64,000 nucleotides of DNA. Source: Amycolatopsis alba DSM 44262. GTDB lineage: Bacteria > Actinomycetota > Actinomycetes > Mycobacteriales > Pseudonocardiaceae. The position numbers and the translations under genes are program-made. The stretch lies in assembly GCF_000384215.1 (NCBI RefSeq), contig NZ_KB913032.1, forward strand, positions 1,141,021 through 1,205,020, written 5' to 3'. Under the pieces are notes generated by a model. That model had not been told where the DNA came from. It did not search any database and saw only the letters and a program-made list of their open reading frames with translations. Within the stretch, counting starts at the first letter, position 1; each line of letters begins with the position of its first letter. This document shows positions 8,415 through 16,402 of the stretch, in pieces.

Positions 8415-10802
8415 TCAGGTCGACCGCCGGACGACTTCTTCATGAAGTCTCCGGGCCTTCGGATCGGGAAACGTAACCAGCAGCGCAGCGGCTTCGGTCC
8501 AGTGCCTACGAGCTTCCACAGCTTCACCTGCCGCGTGCAGCGCATACGCGAGGTGGTTCAGTGAAAGTGCCAGCTGCCACCGATCGGCCTGCTCGCGATG
8601 CACGGCAACCGCCAGCCTGTGGAAATCGGCCGCTTCCGACGGCCGCCCCAACGCCATGTACGCCTCACCGGTGCAGTCCCAAGCCTGCGCTTCACGACCT
8701 CGGTCACCTTGCTGCCGCTGCAACACGGCCGCGCGTTGGGAGGCGGTAAGTGAGTCTTCGGGACGCCCCTGCAGCCGCAGAATACGACCGAGCTCGATCA
8801 ACCAATAGGCTTCTCGTGCGCGGCTCGACAGTTCACGGGCTTGGGAAAGTGCTTGCTCGATCGAATGCATCGCCCCGGCCAGATCACCTTGCTCACGCTG
8901 AATCATGGCGAGGAGATACAAGGCATGCCCTTCGCTGACCCGTATTCCCTGTGCCCGGTAGCTGTCCAATGCCCACAAGACCAGCCGCCTCGCCTCCTCC
9001 AACGCGTCGCTCTCCAGCGCGACCTGAGCGAGGTTCGCCGCCGCCAGCGCCTCCCAATAGACTTCGCCCAGCTCTCTCATCACGGTCATGCTGATTTCGT
9101 AGGCATGCCGGGCCGCGATGAAATCCCTCCGTTCGAAGCAGAGAAGACCCAGTCCGTTCTGAGCGAGGGCTTCGCCGAAACGATCGCCAAGCTCGTGGCA
9201 GACCTCGAGGGTACGACCGTAGTACTGTTCACTGTCCGCAAGCCGACGCGCTCGATAGCACACCATCGCCAGGCTCTCCAGCAATTGTGCCTCAGCCGCC
9301 CGGTCCCCGAGCTTTCGCGCCTCACGCAACCCGATCTCGGAAGTGACGAACCAGTCGTCCACGGGCATGACCGCGAGGTAGGTGCCGCGTAGGACCACGG
9401 CCAGCTGCCAGGCGATCCGGGACAGCCCCGCGGCAGCGGCGGCCTGGACAGCGGCTACCAGGTTGGCGCGCTCCGTCTCAAACCAACCGAGTGCGCTTTC
9501 CTGATCGGAAAACGTCAGGGGAACCACACTCACGTCGGCCGGGACGAGCTGGACCCGAGGTTCGGCTGGGTTGACCGCAACCTGCACGGAATCCGCGGTA
9601 TGCAGATACCAGTCCAAGATTCGACCCAGGACTTCGGCACGCTCCTCCGACGACTCTTCGTCCCGCGCCTGATCGGTCGCATAGGTACGCAAGAGGTCAT
9701 GGAACTGGTACCGATCAGACCCACTCTGTTCGACAAGGTGCACTCCGGCGAGAATGTCCAGCTGCTGTTTGGCCTGCCCACCACGAATGCCCGCCAATGC
9801 CGCTGCGGCCTCCGCGCTGAACTCCGGTCCGGGATGCAGACCCAGCAACCGGAACAGTCGAGCGGAATCCGCGGTCAAAGCTCGATACGACCAGGCGAAC
9901 GCGGTGCGAACCGCGTCGCTCTCCTCGTCGTCACCTGTGGACAGGGCATCCCAGAGTCCGGACTCGTCGCGCAGATCCTCGACCAATTCACCGAGCGGTA
10001 TCCGATGACGACGAACAGCGCGTTCCGCCGCGATGCGCAGAGCCAGGGGAAGCCGCGCGCACAACCGGGCCAGTTCGAAAAGTTCGACCTCGTTGTCCTC
10101 TGCCCGGTAGCCCGCGGTCACCGCACGCAACAAAGCGACGGCTTGCTCTGCGGTCAGGACATCGAGGCTCACCCGATGCGCACCATCGCGCACGAACAGC
10201 CCCGAAAGGCGGCTGCGGCTCGTCACCACCACCAAACAGCCGACCGTTCCGGGCAACAACGGGCGCACTTGCCCTACCGTCGCAGCGTTGTCAAGGAAAA
10301 CCAGCATGCGCCGGTCCGCCAGCAGGGACCGGAACATCGCGGCCATTTCATCGAGCTCGGACGGGATCGCGGTCGGCGGAACGTCGAGTGACCGCAGAAA
10401 TCGATCGAGTACCTGCGTTGCCGTGACCGGTAGCCCCGGATCATATCCACGCATGTTCGCGTACAGCTGCCCGTCCGGAAATCTGTCGCGCACCCGGTGC
10501 GCCCAATGCAGGGCCAAAGAGGTCTTGCCGACCCCTGCTGTACCGACGACCATTGAGACCGCGATGGCCTCACCATCCACGAGAACGCTGTCGAGACGTT
10601 CGAGCTCAGCGGCGCGATTCACGAATCCACGCACATCGCCTGGCAGCTGTCGCGGGACTCGACTCGAGGCCTGAGGCGTCCCGTGGAAGTGGACGTCACC
10701 GTGAATTGCGCCCGCCTGGACCACGTCGCTCGCTGTTCCGGACAGCTCCGAATGAGTACCCGCATTTCGCGGATACTCATCCTGCTCATCCGAACTCGTC
10801 AC
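8415..10802 (-). CDS. NB-ARC/TPR STAND ATPase with N-terminal RHIM-like (BASS-type) motif
   Basis: A 795-aa NLR-like signal-transduction ATPase. Residues 1-25 are disordered, and residues 26-41 read DVVQAGAIHGDVHFHG, a form I recognise as the RHIM-like amyloid signalling motif of actinobacterial NLR-like proteins. An NB-ARC ATPase follows: Walker A GTAGVGKTS (87-95, K93), Walker B RRMLVFLDNA, sensor TSRSRLSG, LPLALRIAAE, and an MHD-like FHD in YQFHDLLRTYA. From about residue 480 the protein is a TPR superhelix (repeats such as GEALAQNGLGLLCFERRDFIAARHAYE). It lacks the SARP DNA-binding domain of AfsR-like regulators. The GTG start overlaps the stop of the upstream gene (GTGA), so the three genes form one operon. 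GC content is visibly lower than in neighbouring genes. A role in triggered defence or cell death is inference. Confidence 0.85.
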   Translation of the reverse strand: MTSSDEQDEYPRNAGTHSELSGTASDVVQAGAIHGDVHFHGTPQASSRVPRQLPGDVRGFVNRAAELERLDSVLVDGEAIAVSMVVGTAGVGKTSLALHWAHRVRDRFPDGQLYANMRGYDPGLPVTATQVLDRFLRSLDVPPTAIPSELDEMAAMFRSLLADRRMLVFLDNAATVGQVRPLLPGTVGCLVVVTSRSRLSGLFVRDGAHRVSLDVLTAEQAVALLRAVTAGYRAEDNEVELFELARLCARLPLALRIAAERAVRRHRIPLGELVEDLRDESGLWDALSTGDDEESDAVRTAFAWSYRALTADSARLFRLLGLHPGPEFSAEAAAALAGIRGGQAKQQLDILAGVHLVEQSGSDRYQFHDLLRTYATDQARDEESSEERAEVLGRILDWYLHTADSVQVAVNPAEPRVQLVPADVSVVPLTFSDQESALGWFETERANLVAAVQAAAAAGLSRIAWQLAVVLRGTYLAVMPVDDWFVTSEIGLREARKLGDRAAEAQLLESLAMVCYRARRLADSEQYYGRTLEVCHELGDRFGEALAQNGLGLLCFERRDFIAARHAYEISMTVMRELGEVYWEALAAANLAQVALESDALEEARRLVLWALDSYRAQGIRVSEGHALYLLAMIQREQGDLAGAMHSIEQALSQARELSSRAREAYWLIELGRILRLQGRPEDSLTASQRAAVLQRQQGDRGREAQAWDCTGEAYMALGRPSEAADFHRLAVAVHREQADRWQLALSLNHLAYALHAAGEAVEARRHWTEAAALLVTFPDPKARRLHEEVVRRST
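10680..10727 (-). other. RHIM-like amyloid signalling motif (within STAND ATPase)
   Basis: These 48 bases encode DVVQAGAIHGDVHFHG, with the V-Q-x-G core and regularly spaced G-x-V/H positions typical of RHIM-related bacterial amyloid motifs. In other actinobacteria such motifs sit at the N terminus of an NLR and at an end of a separate effector. No second copy was seen in any other protein in this window. Confidence 0.6.
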
Positions 10803-11410
10803 ACCCGTCCCGGCGGTGGCAAATGCGCAATTTCCCGATCGAAGTAACTGATCAAGTCCTCGCCTTTTTCGTATATTTTCTCAATGAAGTCGTTACATTT
10901 CAGCATTGTCTCGACACCATCGTACCGGATTCCACCGTTCGGTGTTCCACTCTCTTCATAGAGAATTTCGTAGACCACATCCGGCCCCACCGTCAGCAGC
11001 TCAGGAAGCAAGCCGTCTTGTTCATATTCGACAACAGCTTCCGAGCCAACGACGCGAATTTTCTCTCCACTCTCAGCACTCATTTTCAGGGAATACAGTT
11101 CCCAGTGAACATATGGCGTGAGCGGCCGTTCAATGACTCGCAAACGAAACAGGTCGATGCCGCGATCAGCCGCTTCCCGGAAGAGTTTTTCGTGCGCAGG
11201 GCGCAGTTCAGCCGTCAGCCGGAGGGCTTCGTCCCAGTCACCGCGAGCGAACGCTTCCCATCGAGCGTGACCAGGTTGCCGGAAGTCTTGCCTCCGCTCA
11301 AGCTTCCACGACGACTGACTCGGCGAACGGTCGAATCTTTCATTGTAGTCGACATTATAGGCATCCTGCGTCAAACGAACTCCCGGCGCCGCACCGAGAA
11401 AATCAAGCAT
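10799..11410 (-). CDS. DUF6879-like protein
   Basis: A 203-aa soluble protein with the conserved run RVIERPLTPYVHWELYSLKM, followed by AESGEKIRVV and a C-terminal segment rich in aspartate and tyrosine. This matches the actinobacterial DUF6879 family as I remember it; the family number is from memory. Members often neighbour Scr1-type HTH, DUF397 or STAND genes, and no biochemical role is known to me. It overlaps the upstream 89-aa gene by 8 bases (ATGCTTGA) and the downstream STAND gene by 4 bases (GTGA), so translation is probably coupled. The gene is markedly AT-richer than its surroundings, especially at its 3' end near 10840-10920, which suggests horizontal acquisition. Confidence 0.7.
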   Translation of the reverse strand: MLDFLGAAPGVRLTQDAYNVDYNERFDRSPSQSSWKLERRQDFRQPGHARWEAFARGDWDEALRLTAELRPAHEKLFREAADRGIDLFRLRVIERPLTPYVHWELYSLKMSAESGEKIRVVGSEAVVEYEQDGLLPELLTVGPDVVYEILYEESGTPNGGIRYDGVETMLKCNDFIEKIYEKGEDLISYFDREIAHLPPPGRV

Positions 11411-11672
11411 CAGGAATGTCCGCCTTCGCCGCGATGAGCGTCGCCCTGGGGATTACAACCAGGTCCTCGTCACTCCCCAACGACACACCATTCGGCAGCC
11501 TTGCAGAGTATGCCGATGTCAAGTTTCGTCCGATCACGGCGACATCACCATTGTCCAGTTCCCAAATATCTGGGCAATTATTCCGGATGTCCGACTTGTC
11601 CAGTTCTTTCGCCGATTTGCCCAGCCGCCGCGCGAACGCGGCCGCAGGATCCGCTTCCCAAGGTCGAGTCAT
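11403..11672 (-). CDS. Small conserved-type protein, first gene of STAND operon (89 aa)
   Basis: An 89-aa protein with a basic/helical N terminus (MTRPWEADPAAAFARRLGKS) and a C-terminal beta-rich half with NCPDIWELDNGDVAVIGRNL and DLVVIPRATLIAAK. Start ATG 11672 is chosen because a strong GGAGG lies 6 bases upstream; an in-frame start at 11702 has none. I recall similar small proteins preceding DUF6879 genes in other actinomycetes, but I know no function. It is the promoter-proximal gene of a three-gene minus-strand operon with the DUF6879-like and STAND genes. A small sensor, chaperone or antidote for the downstream pair would fit its position, but that is speculation. Confidence 0.7.
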   Translation of the reverse strand: MTRPWEADPAAAFARRLGKSAKELDKSDIRNNCPDIWELDNGDVAVIGRNLTSAYSARLPNGVSLGSDEDLVVIPRATLIAAKADIPDA

Positions 11673-11703
11673 GCCGTCCCTCCAAGCCCTCGCTGGCGCC
11701 ACT

Positions 11704-11747
11704 CAAGGTAGCAGCCTGTTCACTGTCCGATCAATCGCTGTCCGATC
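11704..11747 (-). promoter_or_regulatory. Promoter and tandem direct repeats of the STAND operon
   Basis: On the minus strand a TTGATC box and a TACCTT box (11705-11710) are 18 bases apart, about 33 bases ahead of the first start codon. GATCGGACAG occurs twice at a 15-base period (plus-strand positions 11723-11732 and 11738-11747) and overlaps the -35 region, so it is a candidate operator. Confidence 0.4.
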
Positions 11748-11802
11748 GATGGCAGCCAAGCAAGCACAAAAGATCACAAGCATCTCAACGAGGCGGAAGG
11801 AC

Positions 11803-12729
11803 TCAGTTCTCGTCCTGCAGGATCCGCAATGCGTTCGCCAGATCGTCCGGGTACTCGGACTCGAACTCGACCCAGCGCCCGTCGGACGGATGCGCGAAAC
11901 CGAGCGTCTTGGCGTGCAGCCACTGCCGGGAAAGCCCGAGCTTCCGCGCGAGCACCGGGTCGGCGCCGTAGGTCAGGTCGCCGACGCACGGGTGCTTGAG
12001 CGCCGAGAAGTGCACGCGGATCTGGTGGGTGCGGCCGGTCTCCAGCTTGATCTTGGCCAGTGACGCGGCACGGAAGGCCTCGACGACCTCGTAATGCGTG
12101 ACGCTGGGCCGCCCGCCCTGGACGACGGCGAATTTGTAGTCGTGCCGGGGGTGCCGGTCGATGGGCGCGTCGATGGTGCCGCGCGTCGGATCGGGATGGC
12201 CCTGGACGATGGCGTGGTAGCCCTTGTCGACGGTGCGTTCCTTGAACGCCCGCTTCAGCACGGTGTACGCGTGCTCGCTCTTGGCCACGACCATCACGCC
12301 GGTGGTGCCGGCGTCCAGCCGGTGGACGACGCCCTGGCGTTCGGCCGCTCCCGAGGTCGCGATCCGCAGCCCGGCGGCGGCGAGCCCGCCGACGACGGTC
12401 GGCCCGGTCCAGCCGGGGCTCGGGTGCACGGCGACGCCGACCGGCTTCGAGATCACCACGATGTCGTCGTCGTCGTGCAGGATCTGCATGCCCTCGACAT
12501 GCTCCGCGACGACCTCGATGGCCGAGGCCGGGTCGGGCAGCGTCACTTCGAGCAGCCCGCCTGCGGACAGCCGGTCCGACTTCCCGGCGGGCCTGCCGTC
12601 GAGGAAGATCTCGCCGGATTCGGCCAGCTCCGCCACGACAGTGCGGGAGAGTCCCAGTAGTTTCGCCAGTCCCGCGTCGACGCGCATGCCGTCGAGCCCG
12701 TCGGGAACGGGCAACATCCGCGCGCTCAT
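11803..12729 (-). CDS. rluD: RluD-type 23S rRNA pseudouridine synthase
   Basis: A 308-aa protein with an N-terminal S4 RNA-binding domain (about residues 16-63) and a RluA-family catalytic domain. The active-site motif is [18 protein letters not shown], with the catalytic aspartate at D139. [13 protein letters not shown] and the C-terminal [11 protein letters not shown] complete the family signature. RluD-type enzymes convert uridines of the helix 69 loop of 23S rRNA to pseudouridine; exact specificity here is inferred. The ATG overlaps the lspA stop (ATGA, 12726-12729), the common actinobacterial lspA-rluD arrangement. A second ATG four codons in is possible. Confidence 0.92.
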   Translation of the reverse strand: MSARMLPVPDGLDGMRVDAGLAKLLGLSRTVVAELAESGEIFLDGRPAGKSDRLSAGGLLEVTLPDPASAIEVVAEHVEGMQILHDDDDIVVISKPVGVAVHPSPGWTGPTVVGGLAAAGLRIATSGAAERQGVVHRLDAGTTGVMVVAKSEHAYTVLKRAFKERTVDKGYHAIVQGHPDPTRGTIDAPIDRHPRHDYKFAVVQGGRPSVTHYEVVEAFRAASLAKIKLETGRTHQIRVHFSALKHPCVGDLTYGADPVLARKLGLSRQWLHAKTLGFAHPSDGRWVEFESEYPDDLANALRILQDEN

Positions 12730-13304
12730 TCGCTTGCCGCCTTCTTCTTGTCCTTTGTAGACGATCCGTCGTAGTCCTTGCCCAGCAAGGAGAGGATCAC
12801 GATGAGCACACCGCCGACGCAGATCGCGGAGTCGGCGACGTTGAAGATCGCCCAGCCCTGCCCGTTCGGCGCGAACGCGGAGATCATGTCGACCACGTGC
12901 CCCTGCAGCGGGCCGGGGGCGCGGAAGATCCGGTCGGTCAGGTTGCCGAGCGCGCCTGCCAGCACCAGGCCGAGGCCGATCGCCCAGCCGACCGAGCGCA
13001 GCCGCCGGGCCAGCCAGATGATGGCGACCACGACGGCGACCGCGACCAGCGCGAGCACCCAGGTCAGCCCGGTCGCCATCGAGAAGGCGGCACCGGGGTT
13101 GCGCACCAGCTGGAAGTACACCAGCCCGCCGAGGAACTCGACCGGCCGCTTGCCCTCCAGCGTCGACACCGCGATCTGCTTGGTGAGGAGGTCGATCCCC
13201 CACAGCACCGCGGCGACGACGAACACGACGACGACGCGCTTCTTGGGCAGCGGCGGCGCCGGTGGCGCGGTTTCGGGCTCTGTGCTCACACCCCCATTGT
13301 CCAC
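12726..13304 (-). CDS. lspA: Lipoprotein signal peptidase (signal peptidase II)
   Basis: A 192-aa inner-membrane aspartyl protease with four transmembrane helices (about residues 24-41, 78-99, 108-122 and 155-175). The catalytic motifs are GNLTDRIFR (D124) and FNVADSAI (D159). NPGAAFS and HVVDMI are the other family blocks. It cleaves the signal peptide of prolipoproteins after Lgt has added diacylglycerol; lgt lies at 58410-59447 in this window. There is a long proline-rich N terminus and a lysine-rich cytoplasmic tail. Downstream rluD overlaps by 4 bases and the upstream membrane-protein gene is only 9 bases away. Confidence 0.95.
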   Translation of the reverse strand: MDNGGVSTEPETAPPAPPLPKKRVVVVFVVAAVLWGIDLLTKQIAVSTLEGKRPVEFLGGLVYFQLVRNPGAAFSMATGLTWVLALVAVAVVVAIIWLARRLRSVGWAIGLGLVLAGALGNLTDRIFRAPGPLQGHVVDMISAFAPNGQGWAIFNVADSAICVGGVLIVILSLLGKDYDGSSTKDKKKAASE

Positions 13305-13313
13305 TGAGCTTGC

Positions 13314-13928
13314 TCAGGCCTCCTCGGCGGCCGCCTTCGGCCTGCTCAGCAGTGCCGCGAACGCCCCGGCGAGCGCGACCAGCGACGACAGCAGCAACGC
13401 GAGCTGTCCTTGGGCGAGCACGACCGCGCAGAGCACGTAGGCCGCGGTGACGACCAGCACGAGCACGCTGCTCTCCAGCCAGGCGAGCAGGGCAAGGCCC
13501 ACCGTGAGGAGGACCGCGGTCCGCACGTCACCGGGCATGTCGAGCTTCGCCAGGCCACTCAGATCCGCCAGCGCGATGATGGCCAGCCCGCCGACGACGG
13601 TCACGAGGACCACCCACCACGGCACGACTCTCCCCTCGCGCCTCATCCGCAGCGTGTAGTACAGCGCGGTACCGGCGTAGATCACGAACACGGCGAAGAA
13701 CCAGGCGTCCATCCGGCCGACGTCGCCGAACGCGACGGCTATGGCGGTGTTGCTTTCCCGGCTCATCTCCACGCCGGGGCCGACGCCGTACAGCCCGCCG
13801 GTCCCGTAAGGCGCATAACCGGCCCGGCCCTCGTACCGGCCCGTGCCGACGGATGAAGCCACCACCGCCAGTTGGGCGAATCCCAGTAGTGCCAGCGGAA
13901 ACCAGTAACGCGGTCGCTCATTCCCCAT
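13314..13928 (-). CDS. Membrane protein of unknown function (204 aa)
   Basis: A hydrophobic protein with about five predicted transmembrane helices (residues about 10-26, 77-92, 105-123, 135-152 and 155-195) and a glycine/tyrosine-rich exported loop between the first two ([16 protein letters not shown]). The C-terminal cytoplasmic tail is short and charged ([10 protein letters not shown]). No domain is recognised. It lies directly upstream of lspA on the same strand and 19 bases downstream of the aminotransferase gene, so it probably belongs to one of these transcription units. An envelope role is only suggested by context. Confidence 0.7.
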   Translation of the reverse strand: MGNERPRYWFPLALLGFAQLAVVASSVGTGRYEGRAGYAPYGTGGLYGVGPGVEMSRESNTAIAVAFGDVGRMDAWFFAVFVIYAGTALYYTLRMRREGRVVPWWVVLVTVVGGLAIIALADLSGLAKLDMPGDVRTAVLLTVGLALLAWLESSVLVLVVTAAYVLCAVVLAQGQLALLLSSLVALAGAFAALLSRPKAAAEEA

Positions 13929-13947
13929 GCGGGACGAGGGTAGTGGG

Positions 13948-15312
13948 TCAGGCGCAGAACGGGGGAAGCTCCCGCGGGTCGTTCTCCGGAACCCAGCGGC
14001 CTTCCGGCTTTTCGTACTGCCAGCGCGCGCCGCGGGCGACGATCTGGCGCAGTGCCAGGACGACCCGGTCCACGTGTTCGGTGGTGCTGCCGAGGCCGAG
14101 GCTGACCCGCACGGCCTGCTGGCCTGTCGAACCGGCGGCGGAGATCAGCCGTTTGGTCGCGACATGCGCGCAGAACGCGCCGTCCCGGACGCCGATGCCG
14201 TACTCCGCGGACAGCACCGCGGCGAGCCAGCCGGGGTCGAAGCCGTCGACGACGAAGCTGAGCGTGCCGACCCGGTCGACCGGCGCGTCGAACAGCCGCA
14301 GCTCGGCGAATCCGGGGATACCGGCGAGACCGCGACGCAGCCGCGCCAGGAGTTCGTCCTCGTGGGCGACGATCGCGTCCCAGTTCGCGGCCAGCGTCTC
14401 GCAGGCGACACCGAGCGCGTAGACGCCGACGGTGTTGGGGGAACCGGCTTCGTGCCGCTCGGCACCGGCGTTCCAGACCACGCCGAGCTCTTCGGAGTCT
14501 CGGGTGACGAGCTTCGTCGCGCCACCACCGGCGAGGTACGGCTGGGCGGCGCGCAGCCAGTCGGCGCGGCCGATCAGCGCGCCGGCACCGAAGGGCGCGT
14601 ACAGCTTGTGGCCCGAGATCGCGACGTAGTCGACGTCCAGTTTGCGCACGGAGATCTTGCGGTGCGGTGCGAGCTGCGCCGCGTCGAGCGCGATCCGGGC
14701 GCCGTGCCGCCGGGCGACGGCGGCGATCTCCTTGACCGGCAACAGTTCCCCGGTCACGTTGGACGCGCCGGTGATGACGACCAGCCGCGGTCCCTGCGGG
14801 CAGTCCGCGAGTGCTTCGTCCACAGCGGACACCGCGGCGAGGCGGGTGCGCGGGGTCTGGATCCGGCGGACGTTCGGACCCTTCCACGGCAGCAGCGCGG
14901 CGTGGTGGTCGGTGTCGAACACGACGACCGACGTGTGCTTCGGCAGGCTGCGGGCGAGAAGGTTGAAGGAATCGGTGGTGTTGCGGGTGAACACGACGGT
15001 GTCGGTCGACCGCGCGTCGACGAAGTCCCGCAGGATTCCGCGCGTGCGCTCGTAAAGCTTGGTGGAGATCTGCGAGGCGAATCCGGCGCCGCGGTGGACG
15101 CTGGCGTACCAGGGCAGGAATTCGTCGACCGCGTCGCGCACCTTGTCCAGACAGGGAGCGCTCGCCGCGTGATCGAGGTTGGCGTAGCCGATGTCGCCGC
15201 CGGTGACCAGCGGAACCCGCAGATCGGCGCACGCCACCGTCGGAATTTCTTGCGACACAATGGTTTCCGCGACAGCGGCGGGGGTGCTGGTGCGTTCGAG
15301 AGCGAGAGTCAT
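13948..15312 (-). CDS. Class V aminotransferase / cysteine desulfurase-like protein
   Basis: A 454-aa PLP enzyme of the SufS/NifS fold. Landmarks are ANLDHAASAPCL near the N terminus, the PLP-stacking histidine in DTDHHAALL, DAAQLAPH, the Schiff-base lysine in ISGHKLYAPFGAG (about K236) and a cysteine in VRDGAFCAHV (about C381), where SufS-type enzymes carry their active-site cysteine. This fits removal of sulfur from cysteine or a related beta/gamma-lyase reaction in sulfur-amino-acid metabolism. The start at 15312 is chosen because GGAGG lies 6 bases upstream. An upstream SAM-IV riboswitch ties expression to S-adenosylmethionine, so a job in methionine or homocysteine supply is likelier than housekeeping Fe-S assembly. 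That role is inference. Confidence 0.85.
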   Translation of the reverse strand: MTLALERTSTPAAVAETIVSQEIPTVACADLRVPLVTGGDIGYANLDHAASAPCLDKVRDAVDEFLPWYASVHRGAGFASQISTKLYERTRGILRDFVDARSTDTVVFTRNTTDSFNLLARSLPKHTSVVVFDTDHHAALLPWKGPNVRRIQTPRTRLAAVSAVDEALADCPQGPRLVVITGASNVTGELLPVKEIAAVARRHGARIALDAAQLAPHRKISVRKLDVDYVAISGHKLYAPFGAGALIGRADWLRAAQPYLAGGGATKLVTRDSEELGVVWNAGAERHEAGSPNTVGVYALGVACETLAANWDAIVAHEDELLARLRRGLAGIPGFAELRLFDAPVDRVGTLSFVVDGFDPGWLAAVLSAEYGIGVRDGAFCAHVATKRLISAAGSTGQQAVRVSLGLGSTTEHVDRVVLALRQIVARGARWQYEKPEGRWVPENDPRELPPFCA

Positions 15313-15339
15313 CGTCATCCTCCGGGCCAGGGGACCCGA

Positions 15340-15461
15340 CGAGGATCCCGCGCTTGCCCGTCGCACCGCGCGACAGGCCAGGTCCTCACCCGGGGCACCC
15401 CACCGCGGAAGGAGGGTTGCCGGTCAGCTAGCCGGGGCTTGACGCTGACACTCGTGACCTA
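15340..15461 (-). ncRNA. SAM-IV riboswitch
   Basis: The leader of the class V aminotransferase gene carries the SAM-IV consensus. Read on the minus strand it starts GGTCACGAGTGTCAGCGTCA, continues through AAGCCCCGGCTAGC, CCGGCAACCCTCC, CCGCGGTGGGGTGCC and CCGGGTGAGGACC (closing the basal stem), and ends with the 3' pseudoknot element GGCAAGCGCGGGATC at 15344-15358. The ribosome binding site GGAGG is only about 20 bases beyond, with no clear terminator, so translational control is likely. High SAM should reduce expression of the downstream enzyme. Confidence 0.88.
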
Positions 15462-15549
15462 CGAACGAAGTTAGCGGATGGACCGGCGATCGAGCCACCC
15501 CTTGTCCGGATGTTGAGACGCCGGTCACGCATCGCGCAACCGAGGAGAA

Positions 15550-15583
15550 CCGTTGCCCGGCGCCGCGCCGCGCCAGGCAACGG
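15550..15583. terminator. Hairpin terminator downstream of M23 peptidase gene
   Basis: CCGTTGCC and GGCAACGG frame a GC-rich stem-loop starting 5 bases after the stop of the M23 peptidase gene. No T-run follows, as is usual in high-GC actinomycetes. Confidence 0.5.
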
Positions 15584-15587
15584 GAGG

Positions 15588-16271
15588 TCAGACGCGGAAT
15601 CGGCCCGGCAACGGGACGATCGAACGCGAAGAGACCTCGGTCGCGGTACCGGAGTACTGATCGGTGCCCGCGGTGAACTGCCAGCCGCCGAAGGTCTTGC
15701 CGTCGACAGCCTCGCCATGCGCCTCGGCGACCTTCGTCGAGACCTCGTCGTAGGACAGGCCGTTCCAGTTGCCCGCGTCGACGCCGAAGTCGCGCGAGTC
15801 GCCGCCCTTGGCGGTGGCCGCGGGCAGGGTCCACAGGGTGAAGTGCACGTGGGCGCCGGTGCTGCTGCCGCCGCAGGGCAGCGCGTTGCCGGTCCGGCCG
15901 AGAGCGTCGCCGGGGGCGACCTGCTGGCCGTCGGTGACCGAAATGCGCTCCATGTGGTAGTAGCCGGTCCGCCAGCCGCCGTCGTGGTCGACGGTCACCC
16001 AGTCGCCGCCGTCGCAGTGCTGGATCCGGACCGTGCCCGCCAGCGGAGCGCGGACGGTCTTGTCGCCGGGGCTGAAGTCGATGGCGTTCTTCACGCCGGA
16101 GTTCCCGTTGTCCGAGTGGATCCCCGCCGAGTAGACCGACTGGCCCGCGTCGAAGGGCAGCCCGAACGCGGGGAACGCGCCGGCCGCCGACGCCGCCGGT
16201 GCGGCGAGAACCACCCCGACGAGTGCGGCCGCCACACCCAGACCGGCGAACCGCGCAGGAAGTTTCGTCAC
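15588..16271 (-). CDS. Secreted M23-family metallopeptidase
   Basis: A 227-aa protein with a Sec signal peptide (MTKLPARFAGLG..., cleavage near ASAAGAFP, about residue 30) and a LytM/M23 peptidase domain. The spacing of the first ligands (GIHSDNGNSGVKNAIDF, H52 and D65) resembles beta-lytic-type M23A enzymes. The second metal site is AHVHFTLW, and GYYHMERISV is the conserved strand with the catalytic histidine. A short C-terminal domain ending GGWQFTAGTDQYSG follows. It should cut glycine-containing peptides or peptidoglycan cross-links outside the cell. It stands alone, between the SAM-IV-controlled gene and the antiporter. Confidence 0.85.
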   Translation of the reverse strand: MTKLPARFAGLGVAAALVGVVLAAPAASAAGAFPAFGLPFDAGQSVYSAGIHSDNGNSGVKNAIDFSPGDKTVRAPLAGTVRIQHCDGGDWVTVDHDGGWRTGYYHMERISVTDGQQVAPGDALGRTGNALPCGGSSTGAHVHFTLWTLPAATAKGGDSRDFGVDAGNWNGLSYDEVSTKVAEAHGEAVDGKTFGGWQFTAGTDQYSGTATEVSSRSIVPLPGRFRV

Positions 16272-16402
16272 CTTGCGTACTCCTTACCCCGTGACACTCA
16301 CCCATTCGATGGAGTCGATTGCCGGGAAAGTAATCCAAAAGGAGTACAAAAGGGAAGAATTTTCTGAGATCAACCGACGAACAGCTGGTGCCGGTTCGTG
16401 AC

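Noticed and set aside
12730..13203. An N-terminal extension of RluD into lspA
   Set aside because: The extension is an arginine-rich shadow of lspA; the ATGA overlap start gives the family-length protein.
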